Source: Takakia lepidozioides
Taxonomy: Eukaryota > Streptophyta > Takakiopsida > Takakiales > Takakiaceae
Direction of reading: 5' to 3'
Length of the DNA: 64,000 nt
Assembly (NCBI GenBank): GCA_030704615.1
Contig: CM060732.1
Coordinates: forward strand, 68,057,053-68,121,052
The position numbers and the translations under genes were made by a program. Under the pieces are notes generated by a model, which ran no database searches, was not told the DNA's origin, and was given only the letters and a program-made list of their open reading frames with translations. Shown in pieces: positions 22,610 to 33,835 of the stretch (position 1 is the stretch's first letter; every line of letters starts with the position of its first letter).

Positions 22610-25600
22610 ATGTTATTTCGTCGCCGAATCGGCCATCATTGTCATACTCACTGGCTATGGAATCAAACCTCCCACCTTCATGCATGTAGCTTGAAACAAT
22701 ACTTTCCACTTCAATGTGCAACTTCCAATCGTCGATGGACTCCGCAGATCCACTTAGATGGTGCCTGTGAGCCTTGGTCTGTCGCTATACTGAACCTCGC
22801 ACTTGCCAACTCCGTGCGGTGTTCGATGGCTCCGAATTCCTACGCTATAGTTTGCTGTCCTCCGCAACTTGGGAGAGCCTGGATCCCAAACGAGGGAGGA
22901 CTTTGCAGAGTGACTGAAACTTACCTTTGTTCCAAATTCAAGCTCAAACCGGGCACAGTTTATTTGGAAGAAGAAAGGAAGGATGTTCCTGGACAGGTTG
23001 ACGAGACCATTGTCGTGCTAGGTAACGACGGAGGTTGCGGAATCGAATGGCACGTTCCCCCGTCAGACTCCATCCTGTACCGAGCTGTGGGAATGCCCAT
23101 TCCCTTTCCGAATCAGTCGCTGCCCACACCATCCACAAAGGAGTCCGGAAACCGAGAGGCGGCCACTGCCAACAGAGAGGTATGCAACAATAATCATTCC
23201 CGACCTGGACCGTCAAGACCCTCCATAGCTTCTCGTGTGGACGTATTCGACATTTCCAACGAGGAAGATGATTGCATTGAGGTACCCATGTCCTCCACAC
23301 GGTCGTTCAAATCCGGCATGGACGTCTCTGTAGGTGCTACGAATGTGCCCTCGAGCATAACTCCAACCCGGTCCATTGTGCAGCTCCTACGACAACATCA
23401 CCTCGATGGTTCTCGCTCCGAGCTGGCTGCTCTCGACTATGCCAAATTCCCAGTCAGAAAGGTAACGTTTCTGCCTCCCGAAGTCGATGGCAATGTCATC
23501 TTCGAGTTTCCACCTGTTTCTTCGTCAAAGAAAGCCTCCGGGATGTTAACAGACATGGATCGAAAGCATGACGGACACCCCTGGTGTGTGACGAAGACCA
23601 GTAGCACGAAAATTGCTGATGGTGTTCGTGTACGATATGTCCTCTGTGCGGGGAAGCTGAGGTGCCTCAATCCCACCTGCTTCCACTTTCTCTCCAAAGG
23701 AGGGCGGAGAAACGAGACGGATTGGACTGGCACAACGCATCATCCATTCATTGTCTCCAGCCAAGCTCCTGCGGGTTCTTTCAAGTGTGCACATTGCAAA
23801 GAACCACCAACGTGCATGTCCATGTGCAGAGCCAAGCAATACTACGTTATCCATTTGCTCCCGGACTTGACTAGAGCTTGCATACACGTTGGGGTCCACT
23901 GCCACCCCTTGGCGAGAGGCAACATGCGTGAGACTGTGCAGGAAGCACACGACATCATAAAAGAGGAGGTGAAATTGAGCCCCGGAGCCAGACCAAAGCA
24001 GATTCAGCTGAAGGCAGCTCACAAGATTGCTCTTGGCAAAATCATGTCTGAAGATGGTTCCGACCAAGAGCCCTTGACCGAAGACGAGATGCGGGACCTC
24101 TTGGAGTCCGTCTCGCACGTTTGTAGTCCGAATGTGCGGAATCACATCGTATCTTGCAAGCAGGAGTTCGGCAGGGGGTCGGACATGTACTCAATCCTGG
24201 AGGTGAAACGAATGACTGGATATGGCTACATCCAAGGTAGCAGGTTTCCAGGGCAAGGCAGCGAATCCGATCGTTGTTACATTTTCAAAATGTCGACGTG
24301 TGGGCCTGGGAGTGGAGTCGACTTGGTCACTCGCATGACAACTGGAAACTTGTCGAATGCTTGGGTGATGTTTGATCACATCAAGCGAATTACAAACCAT
24401 CAGTGGGTGACTATGGGTGTGCATGTTTATGACTATCACTCCAAGAGGCTCATGACGATTGCAATCTGCGAGATGAAAGGGGAGGACACACAGTCCGAGA
24501 TGCATCTGTGGGAGGGCATAAACGAGCAGATGGCAAGGGCGGGATTGCCAGAGCCCAATTTCAGGGGATTCATGGCAGACAACGCTCAGGCCAACTGGGC
24601 AGCGGTGCGGCGTGTGTACGGTGAGGACCCCAATGTTCCAATGGAGGGGAAAGAGAGATCCTGTGGATTCCATTGGATGCAGAGTCTATCCCACTACACT
24701 ACCAAATTTGTTGCTAGCTCATTCCAGGCTGAACACCGTGTCCTTTGTACGGCGTGGAAGGATGCACCCACATTTGATGACGCGGAGGTTAAGTTTGCTA
24801 TCATCGAGGCTTGGTGGAACACGTCAGGTGCAGTGGAGACAACCAATCTGGGAGCATTGCACAGCTGGTTGGGGTGGTGGCATTTTCGGTATCGACAGTT
24901 CGGACAGTACATGCGGGAGGTAGGCTGCTGTCAATTTCGTTCATTTGTCTTTCTGTTACGGACATTTCGATTGGTCCCTCACCATTGTTTGTGTCCTTCT
25001 AGGAGCGGTGCTTGGATTCCGACACGGACATGCCGAACACGAATATGGCAGAATCGGTCCACTCCTCCTGGCGAGCGTCTTCTGCCGCACATCTGGTGGA
25101 CGTAGTCACGGCCACAACGGAGGACATCGACAGAGCAATCATGCAGCAAGCCACGTACTACAAGTTCCTGAGCGGCAAACAATGGGGCTTTGGGCCGGAC
25201 AGGGAGGAATTGTTGGTACGAACAGCTTCGAGGTCCAAGAATCCAGTGAAATGGGCGACAGCATTGCGAGAGAAGATCAAAGGGACGCCTCTGCACCGCA
25301 GAGGTGAACACCTAGAGGGGGACGTCCGGACTCGCCCTGTCAGGCGGAGGATTGAAGAGGAACCCGGGTGCGAAGAGGATTCCTGGAGATCCGACAGGAA
25401 CATTCGGACAGCACCTCGAGGTCCCGTCATGTTGCCGCACAATGTGTCTTCCAGCAGTGGAAGCCCAAGAAATTCCAGATCGCCGTCGCCTTCAACCGGG
25501 GATTTCGTGCAACAAATTCCCACCGCTCCCTTGCCCCACATTCCGCCCGCTGTTATGCAGTATGGCCAAGCCATTGTGGAGACGACTGTGTCTGCATCAC

Positions 25601-26431
25601 AGTGGAGAATTGCTCGCACAAAGCCGTCGTTTCGAGGAAGGTGTTCCGCAATTCGTGTGGATACACGGCAACGTTGTTTAGAGATGATAAGGAGGAATCC
25701 AGATGGGGCTGTCCCTGCTCCTACTTTTACAGGAAGATTTGTCCATGCAAAGTTTGCGGAGGCGACAACCACCCAGTTCTGGTTCTGCAGGCACGACATT
25801 ATGACTTGCGTGTATGGAAAGCCCAAGTACGGCATACAAACAATGCCAGAGGCTCCCCCGGTGTGGCCGGTGGAACCAGGCTGCGATCTGAGTCAGGTTG
25901 AGGCCGACGCCCTTACCGCCGCAGGATTTCGGATGGTGCAGCGCACTGACGTCCCCAGAGAACCATTTCCGCTTCCACAGCCTCCACCACCGACCCCTGT
26001 GAGAGCAAGAACAATGGGACACGACAGCTCTAAGCATCCTACACACCGTTGGGGGAAACCGAAGAGGCGGCGACCTCCCTCAAAAGTGAACGAGACAAAG
26101 ATGGGGAATGCACTTCGGATGAACTGTACAATCCAGAGCTCGACAGAAGTGCCCCACCAGGATTCGGGCGTGTGTATCAATGGCCACGGCGGGCTCAGCT
26201 GTTCGCAATGAGGTGTACACCATCACCATTTCAGAATTACCCACCTGCAATTGCACCGACTTCCAGATCATGGCGAACAAGGGGGCATCATACTGCCCTT
26301 GCAAGCATTTGTACTACGTGTACCTAAAGAGACTCCGTTGTAATTCCACAACTCATCACTTCATACATGCACCAGGGTTGAGCCCCCAGGAGGTTGACAC
26401 TCTTCTGAATATGGATCCAGGGGACGAGTGA
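22610..26431 (+). pseudogene. MULE-like transposase gene with SWIM zinc finger, right-arm copy
   Basis: Exon 1 runs from the 831-residue open frame to the donor at 24920. A 83-base intron follows, and exon 2 runs from 25003 to the TGA at 26431. Exon 1 has a Cys/His-rich region (LRCLNPTCFHF, FKCAHC, GVHCHPLARG; about 23660-23915) resembling WRKY/GCM-type DNA-binding fingers of MULE proteins. An RNase H-fold core follows, with candidate catalytic Asp in MFDHI (24374-24376) and MADNA (24578-24580) and a downstream Glu/Trp-rich stretch. The C-terminus holds a SWIM finger (CNC at 26246-26254, CPCKH at 26294-26308) that would bind DNA or protein. A long Pro/Ser linker lies between core and SWIM. 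Two single-base losses at about 26150-26195 shift the frame just before the SWIM finger. The exact start codon is unsure; an internal ATG near 22827 is possible. The protein is longer than typical plant MULE transposases. Confidence 0.8.
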
Positions 26432-27282
26432 GCTTGGCTTGCGGTCCACATACAATGGTACGCCCATCCTTTTCGGATAGTAGAACTGTACTGCTGCCAG
26501 TACCTCAGACTCTGGCCACACAAAGGTCCGACATATGTCTTGCCTACCAGTAACCTGTTTTGCTCGAACTAAGATATTACTATATCGTTCACTTGTTTCC
26601 ACGTGCATGTATTTTTGTATGTTGGAGGGTTCATGTTTTTCTGCTTTCCGAAAACTTGCTTTCCTCATTCGACCTCCGACAAGGAAATGCGGCGCCGCAT
26701 TTCCAAGTATCGTCGTAGGTACCCCCAGAGGCGGCCTTCGCCAACACCAAACCGCTCCGAAATTTCGCACGTGCGAACCCTAATGCGGCACCCTATTTCC
26801 CAGTTCAGTTGCAAACCTTTCCCGCCGAATACCCGAAGAAGACAGAATTGTGAAGTACTGCAGACTGTATTGGTGCAGACTCCATTGGTTCAATCGCGGC
26901 AAAAGGGTCAGCTTCATTCCAATGTTAAGGCATGTAAAACCGCGGAATACTCTATACAGGCCAGTATGCGACGTCCTTTTGCAGTGGTATACTGGATTTC
27001 CCGTTGCACGGTCACTTATTTCCATGAGCGGATCTAAAAAACCATGAGCGGACTTGTTACTGACGACATATCTTCGCCGCATTACATGATCTGGAACGTC
27101 CAAAAACGGCAAGGTCAAATAAAAAACTATTATTTTAATACTTGTTTAATCTGCCGCATTTCCAAATTTGGAGGAGTCCGCTCATGAAATCCGCGTATCT
27201 TAGACTTCGGCTCACCGCTCATGCGGCTCATGCGGCTCATGGCTCATGGCTCATGGTTTCTGCTCATGAAATAGTAAACCTC
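26432..27282. other. Terminal region of right arm
   Basis: Mirror of 4281-5132. It has one element palindrome at about 26683-26704, CATGAGCGG copies near 27020-27050, and CATGAGC iterations at about 27213-27262, just inside the arm edge. No gene is recognised. Confidence 0.5.
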
Positions 27283-27284
27283 GT

Positions 27285-28395
27285 TTGGAGACCTATGAGC
27301 AATGATGGGCGAAGAGGTGAAGCCAGATCAGGTCACCTTCATTTGCGTTTGCAATGCATGTGCGTGCCTGACAGCCCTGGAAAAGGGCAGAGAGGACCAT
27401 GCTGACATCATGAAAGCTGGAATTGTACCAGATGTCATTCTTAACAATTCCCTTGTGGACATTTATGCCAAATGTGGGAGCATTGACGATGCAAAGGAAG
27501 TGTTCAACAATATGGCTGAACAAAATGTGGTATCATGGAATGCCATGATTGCAGGATATGCCCAGCATGGTTGTCATAAGGAAGGCAGGCTTGACGCCGA
27601 ACTGCAGTATCACTTTTCTATGTGTTCTCCAAGCATGTAGTCATGGGGTCTAGTGGATGAAGGCAGACACTACTTTGATTCCCTGCATCGAGATCATGGC
27701 CTGACTCCTACAATGGAACACTTTGGCTGCATAGTGGACCTCCATGGCCGTGCAGGGCGATTGGATGAGGGTGAGGACATCATCAACAAATTAATGCCTG
27801 TCCAACCAGATGCTACGGTGTGGAAGGCCTTGCTTGGTGCCTGCAGAATTTATGGGAATGTGGAGGTGGCACAATCTGTGGCAAAATCTATTCTCAAATG
27901 GGATCAACAAGGACACCATAACTTATGAATTGCTATCACTTATATATGCTGCAGCTGGCAGGTGGGACGATACTGCAAAGGTGAGGAAAATGATGCAATT
28001 CAGAGGTATCAAAAAGCAGCTAGGTCGCTGCTCCATTGACTTTGGTAAACGGGTCCACATATTTGGTGGTAGATGACAATTGTATCCACAAATTAGGAAA
28101 TGCATGTTGAGCTGAGAAGATTGTCTGGGCATATGAAGGAGGTCGGGTACGTTTGTATTGCATGATATGTAGGAGCAAAAGAAATTTCTCTTTGCCACCA
28201 CAGCAAGGTGGCCATTACTTTTGGGCGGATGAGTACGGCACCAGGGACACCTCTTTGATTCATCAAGAACCTTTGAATGTGTGGTGACTGCCACAGCCAC
28301 CAAGTTCATCTCAAAGATTGTTCGGCGAGCAATTGTTAAACAGGATACCAGCCGCTTTCACCACTTTGAGGATGGGTTTATTCTAGTGAATTGAT
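27285..28395 (+). pseudogene. PPR-DYW pseudogene
   Basis: Starts abruptly at the inverted-repeat edge with ETYEQ/MMGEEVKPDQVTF, continues through PPR repeats (DVILNNSLVDIYAKCGSIDD, NVVSWNAMIAGYAQHG), an E-domain-like part (LVDEGRHYFDSL, MEHFGCIVDLHGRAGRLDEG, ATVWKALLGACRIYGNVEVA) and ends with [13 protein letters not shown] and RFHHFEDGF, the end of a DYW deaminase domain. The first part of the protein is missing. Frame changes lie near 27290, 27590 and 27900, and the region 28080-28270 is scrambled, losing the HSEKLA zinc-site region. DYW proteins edit organellar RNA; this copy cannot. Confidence 0.85.
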
Positions 28396-29695
28396 GTTGT
28401 GAGTGGCTTTCTTCATTCATTAAAAGCATCCAGCTGCTTGGTTCATTCGCCAATGCCTTGGGAATGTCGACTATGACATACTTTTAAAGGCATTTCCTCC
28501 CCCCGGCATAACAACGCAACAAGAGCTGATTGTGGAGTCTACCAACCAAGAGGTGCCTGAGATTGCGCTTTGCACCCACATGATCAAAAGCAATCTGATT
28601 ACAGGCATCAGATCATGCTAGCAAACAGAATGTGTATGCCTGCATTGCTACTGGAGCTCCCAATTTGACCACAGATATGACATGTGGCTCTCATTGGATT
28701 GCATAATTGTATCTCATACAAGAAAAAGAAAGATACTGCAAACATTTTCCTTACCAACAGGAAGCCAGACAGAGTCTCCTTTGTGGGAATGATCTTCACT
28801 CTACCTTGGAAAGATATTTGTTATATGATCTGTAGTCATGCGTGGTTGGGTAGTTGTGCCTTGCCTGCGCATAACCAGGGTGATCCTGGGTGTAACACAT
28901 CCCACCCTTAGCACAAGAGTTGAGTGTCACACCACATCACAAAGACAAAGTGGAGTCTTGTTGTGACAATGTCATCACAGCCAAAGGAGGAGCGGTCGAC
29001 ATCACCCTCTCATTAGTCATATCCATTATTTTGGTGTAATTGTATTAATATTAATTGAACCAACATGATGGATCAAGAGATTCACCCATAAGTTTTTGGG
29101 TCCAAATTTGAGATATTGGACAGTTACTGCAAGCAAGAGATTGAGAAAAAGAGGTTTACTTTTCGTGATGTGGTATTGGATATTTAGGAGATCTTGCCGC
29201 TTGTTTGAGATCAGCATCTCAAGTACTTTACAATCACTACGTGAAGTTTCAGGCCAGATGAAAGTGAATACAATTCGTAATGAGCTTGATTAGAAGGACA
29301 ACCCTATGCACAAGTTTGTTCAGCATTTTAAATTTGGACATGTTTGTATCACGGCGCTGCGTCAGATAGAGCTCTTGATTAGCTTGCATCGAAAGCTAGC
29401 CTTAATTCACCAAGATCCAATTCCAAGCTTTGGAGAAGGTCCACCACCCACACCAGAACTAGCACAACACTCTAATTTCCTTCCACTATCACCAGAGTCA
29501 GTCGAAATCCCCCCTTTACTCATTACCTGCTCCAGTCAAGTGCAAGTATGGGCTGACTTCACCTACCCCACTACCATTTCTTGTGGATATGCAGCAGGAA
29601 AATGCCCTCAACAGTACATCATGGTCAATCTTCTCCAGAAATGGTGGATGAACTGAGTAGCTACACAGATCAATGAATGAAGCAAGACACTTGCA
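28396..29695. other. No recognisable gene
   Basis: I find no domain in either strand. Short open frames near 28684-28911, 29096-29293 and 29306-29656 have no recognised motif and several breaks. The sequence 29040-29290 reads like protein-coding debris (EILDSYCKQEIEKKRFTF) but cannot be assigned. Confidence 0.4.
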
Positions 29696-29699
29696 TCTT

Positions 29700-29960
29700 C
29701 CCAGAAAAAATTGTTTCACCAGTAATCCCCGCAAGAACAAACCCCATCTTCAAAGTGGTGAAAGCGGTTAGCATCTTGTACAACAATTATCTTTGAGATG
29801 AACTTGGTGGAGGTGTGGCAGTCACCACAATTTTCCAGAAAAAACTGTTTCACCAGTAATCTCAAGAACAAGAACAAACCCCATCTTCAAAGTGGTGAAA
29901 GCGGTTAGCATGCCGTACAACAATTGCGCGGCCAACAATCTTTGAAATGAACTTGGTGGA
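29700..29960. repeat. Tandem duplication of a DYW-gene tail, about 135 bases
   Basis: The segment from CCAGAAAAAATTGTTTCACC (about 29699) through GGCAGTCACCACA (about 29828) is repeated, with scattered differences, from about 29832 to 29983. Both copies encode, on the minus strand, the last residues of a DYW domain (RFHHFED) and its 3' flank. It arose by local duplication of the end of the PPR pseudogene at 29822-30590. Confidence 0.8.
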
Positions 29961-30590
29961 GGTGTCGCAGTCACCACACACCCGAAGATTCTTGATGAGC
30001 CGGAGTGTACTCCTAGGGGCCGTGCTGACCAGCCCAAAACCAATGGCCAGCTTCTCACTGTGGTGGCAAAGAGAAAATTCATTTTGCTCCTCCCCCACAT
30101 CATGTAATACAAAGCGTGTCAGGCACATACCCTGCCTCCTTCATCTGTCCAGACAATCTTCTCAGCTTAGCATGGATTTCCTTAATTTTGGGGTGCAATT
30201 TGTCATCTACAACAAAGGCAGCAGTGACCTAGCTCCTTTCTAGCCCCTCTGACCTTCATCATTTTTCGTACCTTTGCACTATCGTCCCACCTGCCAGCTG
30301 TAGCATAGATGTTTGATAGCAACACATAAGTCGCATCCACGAGGGCATTGTTTAGAGTGACATTTGGTACAATACCAACTCTGACGATGTCACCATGGAC
30401 CTCTTTGCCCTTTTCCAAGGCTGCCACCCTTGCACATGCATTGCAAACACAAAAAAACGTGATGTGGTCGGGCTTCACCTCTTCCTGCATCATTTGCTCA
30501 TATGTATGCAAAGCCTCAGTCCCGCGCCCTGCTGTGCATATCCTGCAATCATTGCGTTCCACGACACCCCATCACGTTCAGCCGTAGTGT
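29822..30590 (-). pseudogene. PPR-DYW pseudogene with internal deletion
   Basis: Minus-strand reading gives SWNAMIA-type residues, EEVKPDHITFFCVCNACA, ALEKGKEVHGDIVRVGI, LNNALVD, then jumps directly to ATYVLLSNIYATAGRWDD and later to the DYW domain ([44 protein letters not shown]). The jump at about 30330 removes the PPR and E motifs normally lying between these points. The His-x-Glu zinc-site block HSEKLA is intact, but the terminal D-Y-W and the linker are lost. Frames change near 30200. Confidence 0.85.
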
Positions 30591-31345
30591 CAAACACTCC
30601 ATTTGAATCTTCAATGCTCCCACATTTGGCATACATGTCCGCAAGGGTACTGTGCAGAATAACATCTGGTACACTTCCAGCTTTGACGATGTCACCATGG
30701 ACCTCTTTGCCCTTTTCGAGAGCCACAAACAAACGTGATGCGGTCGGGCTTCACCCTTTCCCACATCATCTGCTCAATGCATCTTCAATGCTCCCACATT
30801 TGGCATACATGTCCACCAGGGTAGTGTTTAGAATGACGTCTGGTACTATTCCAGCTTTGACGATATCACCATGGAGCTCTTTGCCCTTTTCCAAGGCTAC
30901 AAGGCTCGCACACGCATTGCAAATGCAAACAGACGTGATATGGTTGGGACTCACCCCCCGCGCATCATTTGCTCATAGGTCTCCAAAGCCTCATTCCACA
31001 CCTGTGCTGTGCATATTCTACGATCATCGCGTTCCATGACACCATATTTTATTCAACTATGTTGTCGAACACTCCCTTTGCATCATTTGGCATACATGTC
31101 CACCAGGGCAGTGTTCAAAATGACGTCTGGTACTATTCCAGCTTTGACGATATCACCATGGACCTCTTTGCCCTTTTCCAAGGCTGCAAGGCTCGCACAC
31201 GCATTGCAAATGCAAACAAACGTGATATGGTTGGGCCTCACCCCCCGCACATCATTTGCTCATAGGTCTCCAAAGCCTCCATCCCAGACCGTGTTGTGCA
31301 TATTTTGCGATCATCGCGTTCCATGACACCATTCCATCGCGTTCT
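30490..31345 (-). pseudogene. Tandem PPR-module fragments
   Basis: Three further partial copies of one PPR unit follow the pseudogene above on the same strand: about 30490-30765, 30766-31050 and 31085-31345. Each reads some of PNHITFVCICNACA, ALEKGKEVHGDIVKAGIV, PDVILNTxLVDMYAKCGSIED and ERDGVSWNAMIAGY. The second and third share long identical stretches (for example around 30825-30945 and 31115-31235). Each is truncated at different points, and none continues into a full PPR gene. Confidence 0.8.
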
Positions 31346-31445
31346 ATGGAATGTGAACGCCCTCGTTGCGTAGGGACGTGGTTGGAAAGCATGGAGAGAA
31401 CTGCTGTACGAGGAAATGCACGACGAGGGTAGCAAAACCCTCAAT

Positions 31446-31997
31446 TGGGGTGCCATGTATGTGACAACATGGCATACATCTGAACGTCAAGTCCTTTGCT
31501 CAGATTTGCCATTTGAAATTTGAATACCTGTCAGAATAATTTTTGAATTATGCATAATTTCATGAATGCATGATGTATGCTTGGGATAGCATGTACTATG
31601 TTGGATGCAGGACGATGGCAGGCATGAGGGCAGGATGGGAGGCGGGATGGGGATGCGGGAGAGGGCATGGCCAGGGCATGTGTCGAGCGGCTTTTACTCA
31701 CCCATCCCTTTGCTATCCGAGGTGGGAACTCCAAGATAGAAGAGTTGGAAATCTCTAAGCACTCAGCCCGCTCAGAACAAAAGTCATGACCTACAGCAAG
31801 TGTATCATGGGGGTGTTTCCTATTTGTATTCCTTCCCGTATTCATGTTAACTAGTTACCTTACTGTTGGTATTTAAGTATCAGATTGCTTCAGCAATCTA
31901 TCGGATTCCATCAACTCATCCATTCATTCCACAACTTCACTCGGATCTCTCTACACAGTGTGAGTATGAAGTATGTATCAGATTAATATCTATCAAG
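31446..31997 (+). repeat. Possible truncated Ty1/copia-type LTR
   Basis: The segment starts TGTATGTGACAACATGG and ends ...ATCTATCA, followed by AGTATCAGGCTGAAGCC, which resembles an altered Met-tRNA primer site (TGGTATCAGAGC). A TATA-like TATTTAAGTATC lies at about 31870. A short frame beginning MESIIC follows at about 32012 and soon stops. There is no second LTR and no pol, so this would be a solo or truncated remnant. The evidence is suggestive only. Confidence 0.35.
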
Positions 31998-32328
31998 TAT
32001 CAGGCTGAAGCCATGGAGTCTATAATCTGCTCTACATTACAACTCTACCGCTTGCATTCGTCAAGCTTCAACAGATCGTTCTCCTCCTACTCCGTGCTCT
32101 CCCTCTTCCTACTCAGAGATGCGCTCTCCGCTTCATTTTCCCCCCAGTGATGCCAGAAGCCCCCCCCAGAAGTAGTGATCCCTCGACGTCCCCGCTCTTC
32201 GCTTTTTCTACCTACAAGCTGTTCTAACCGCTTTCCTAACTAACCGTCATCCCTGTAGTACACGTTCATTTTTCAGATGTCGTTCCCCACCGTCGTTCCC
32301 TGCCAATGATAACTGTTCCCCAGCTGTG
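31998..32328. other. No gene recognised
   Basis: Short open frame 31866-32150 (plus) with a Ser-rich sequence; a polypyrimidine- and C-rich stretch follows. No domain seen. Confidence 0.35.
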
Positions 32329-32459
32329 CCGAGCTGTGACTGGCTGTGATTGGCTGTGTCGGGCTGTGTAGGGTTGTGCGAAGGTGTGGCGGCTATATCA
32401 GGCTGTGACTGGTTGTGTTGGGCTGTGTCGAGCTGTGTCGGACTGTGTCGGCTGTGTCG
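32329..32459. repeat. Degenerate 10-base minisatellite, unit near GGCTGTGTCG
   Basis: About a dozen imperfect copies of GGCTGTG(T/A)(C/T)(G/T) run up to the base before the CACTA terminus at 32460. The array looks like pre-existing repeat DNA in which the transposon landed. Confidence 0.75.
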
Positions 32460-32477
32460 CACTACTACAGAAACCGG

Positions 32478-33434
32478 TTTTTCCAACACCACCCATAGTT
32501 CACACCTGGCACTTTGAATGGCTCTTCTTACACCCATGTGAGACGAGGCAAGGTGTGATTTGGATCATTGTAGGAAAAGCCACATGGTGTTACAAATTTC
32601 ACACTCGAATGACACCCATACGGTCAACAGATGTTGACCAAGATAATTCATATGGGGCATTTGACATGAGTGTCAAATGAGTCATGGAGTGTGAGGTGAG
32701 TGTCAGATGTCCTACAGGAATTTGGGGCAACTATATGGCGTGGCACATTGACCATCAAGGTGGATATGACTTGGCCCATTGACCATCCAGGTGGAAGATG
32801 GATGGATAAAATGACTTCCACCTCTATTCAACATGCCCTGGACGACATAACACATAGACTTTTGTTTAGGGAATTTAAGAAGTTCAAAAAGGTTATTAGG
32901 GTTATGGGGACCAACAATCCAAAAAGATGCACTGCTCATGCAGCTGACGACAATATCGTTATGAGAATGTCACACTATAATGAACAATGTAAAACAATTG
33001 CTTTGAGAAGCTATAGATAAAACTACCACATGTCGTCTCAGAGATTTGGGAGCCCGGCAATGTCAATCCCATTTCTGTCCAGTCAACCGTGACCCTTCAC
33101 AATGAGACAGTCTAAAGCTGAGCTGAGCACGGATTTCAATCTCTACTAGTCCAACCGTACTAGAGAAATATCCAGTGATCCTCAGACAAGGTTTTCTTCG
33201 CCACCTTACATAAATTGTTCCCAATGACTCAATCCCTGTCCACATTGTTGCTAGATTCGAGAAGCTTGGACAAAGTGCCTTGCTCTTTGTGACTGCCTCC
33301 TTTTTTGAGACAGCAAGGTTTTTTTGCTATGGGTGTCCTTCACTCACAACCGTCTTTTTTACATTGCGTCCGGGATATCAATGATCACCCCAGCCTGAAT
33401 TTGCCCCACCCTATCAAGCGCCAGTGCTTTTTAA
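32478..33434. other. CACTA subterminal region, no gene
   Basis: No coding signal recognised. It has repeated GAGTGTCA and AATGACACC motifs around 32600-32720 and a near-duplicate phrase, CATTGACCATC-AGGTGGA, at about 32747-32763 and 32777-32795. The rest is unassigned. Confidence 0.4.
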
Positions 33435-33835
33435 CTAGTGCTTTTCAACTCGTCTACTGAGGGCCCCACGTTCTCCCCTTCGCTGGTACATGTCAAAATC
33501 ACTCCAAGAGCCATAGTGTTGGAAAACTGCCTTCGCATCCTTGATGCTCCCACATTTGGCATACATGTCCACGAGGGCATTGTTCAGAATCACATCAGGT
33601 AGAATTCCAGCTTTGACAATGAAGCCATGGACCTCTTCCCTTTTTCCAGAGCTTCCAGGTTTGCCCTTGATGCTCCCCACATTTGGATCACATCTGTTAC
33701 AATTCCAACTTTGGTGATGCATCCAAAGCTGCCAGACTTGCACACGCACTGCAAACGCACAATTTCGTTCAGCCATAGTGTTGAACACGCATCCTCAGTG
33801 CTCCCACATTTGCTATACATGTGTCCACCACCAGC
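33435..33835 (-). pseudogene. PPR gene fragment inside the CACTA element
   Basis: Minus-strand frames give MYSKCGSTEDA, TMAERN, EEVHGFIVKAGILPDVIL and NALVDMYAKCGSIKDAKAVF, all PPR motifs, with frame changes and rearranged order. It ends where the CACTA C-terminal duplication begins (about 33832). Confidence 0.75.

Larger units (their letters stand above)
17122..27282 (-). repeat. Right arm of giant inverted repeat
   Basis: Reverse-complement partner of 4281-14412, with the same gene order mirrored. The outer edge at 27282 is sharp, because PPR coding homology begins within about three bases on the far side. The inner edge is the last position that pairs with the left arm before the gap; the true palindrome could be longer if the gap holds more of the left arm. 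Confidence 0.9.

Noticed and set aside
26324-26770. 148-residue minus-strand frame in the arm terminus, mirrored at 4815-5240
   Set aside because: No domain, no splice or coding signature; it includes the palindrome in its sequence. Treated as terminal non-coding DNA.
4281-27282. Nine-base target duplication expected for a MULE flanking the inverted repeat
   Set aside because: Bases before 4281 (CGATTCGAT) and after 27282 (GTTTGGAGA) do not match.
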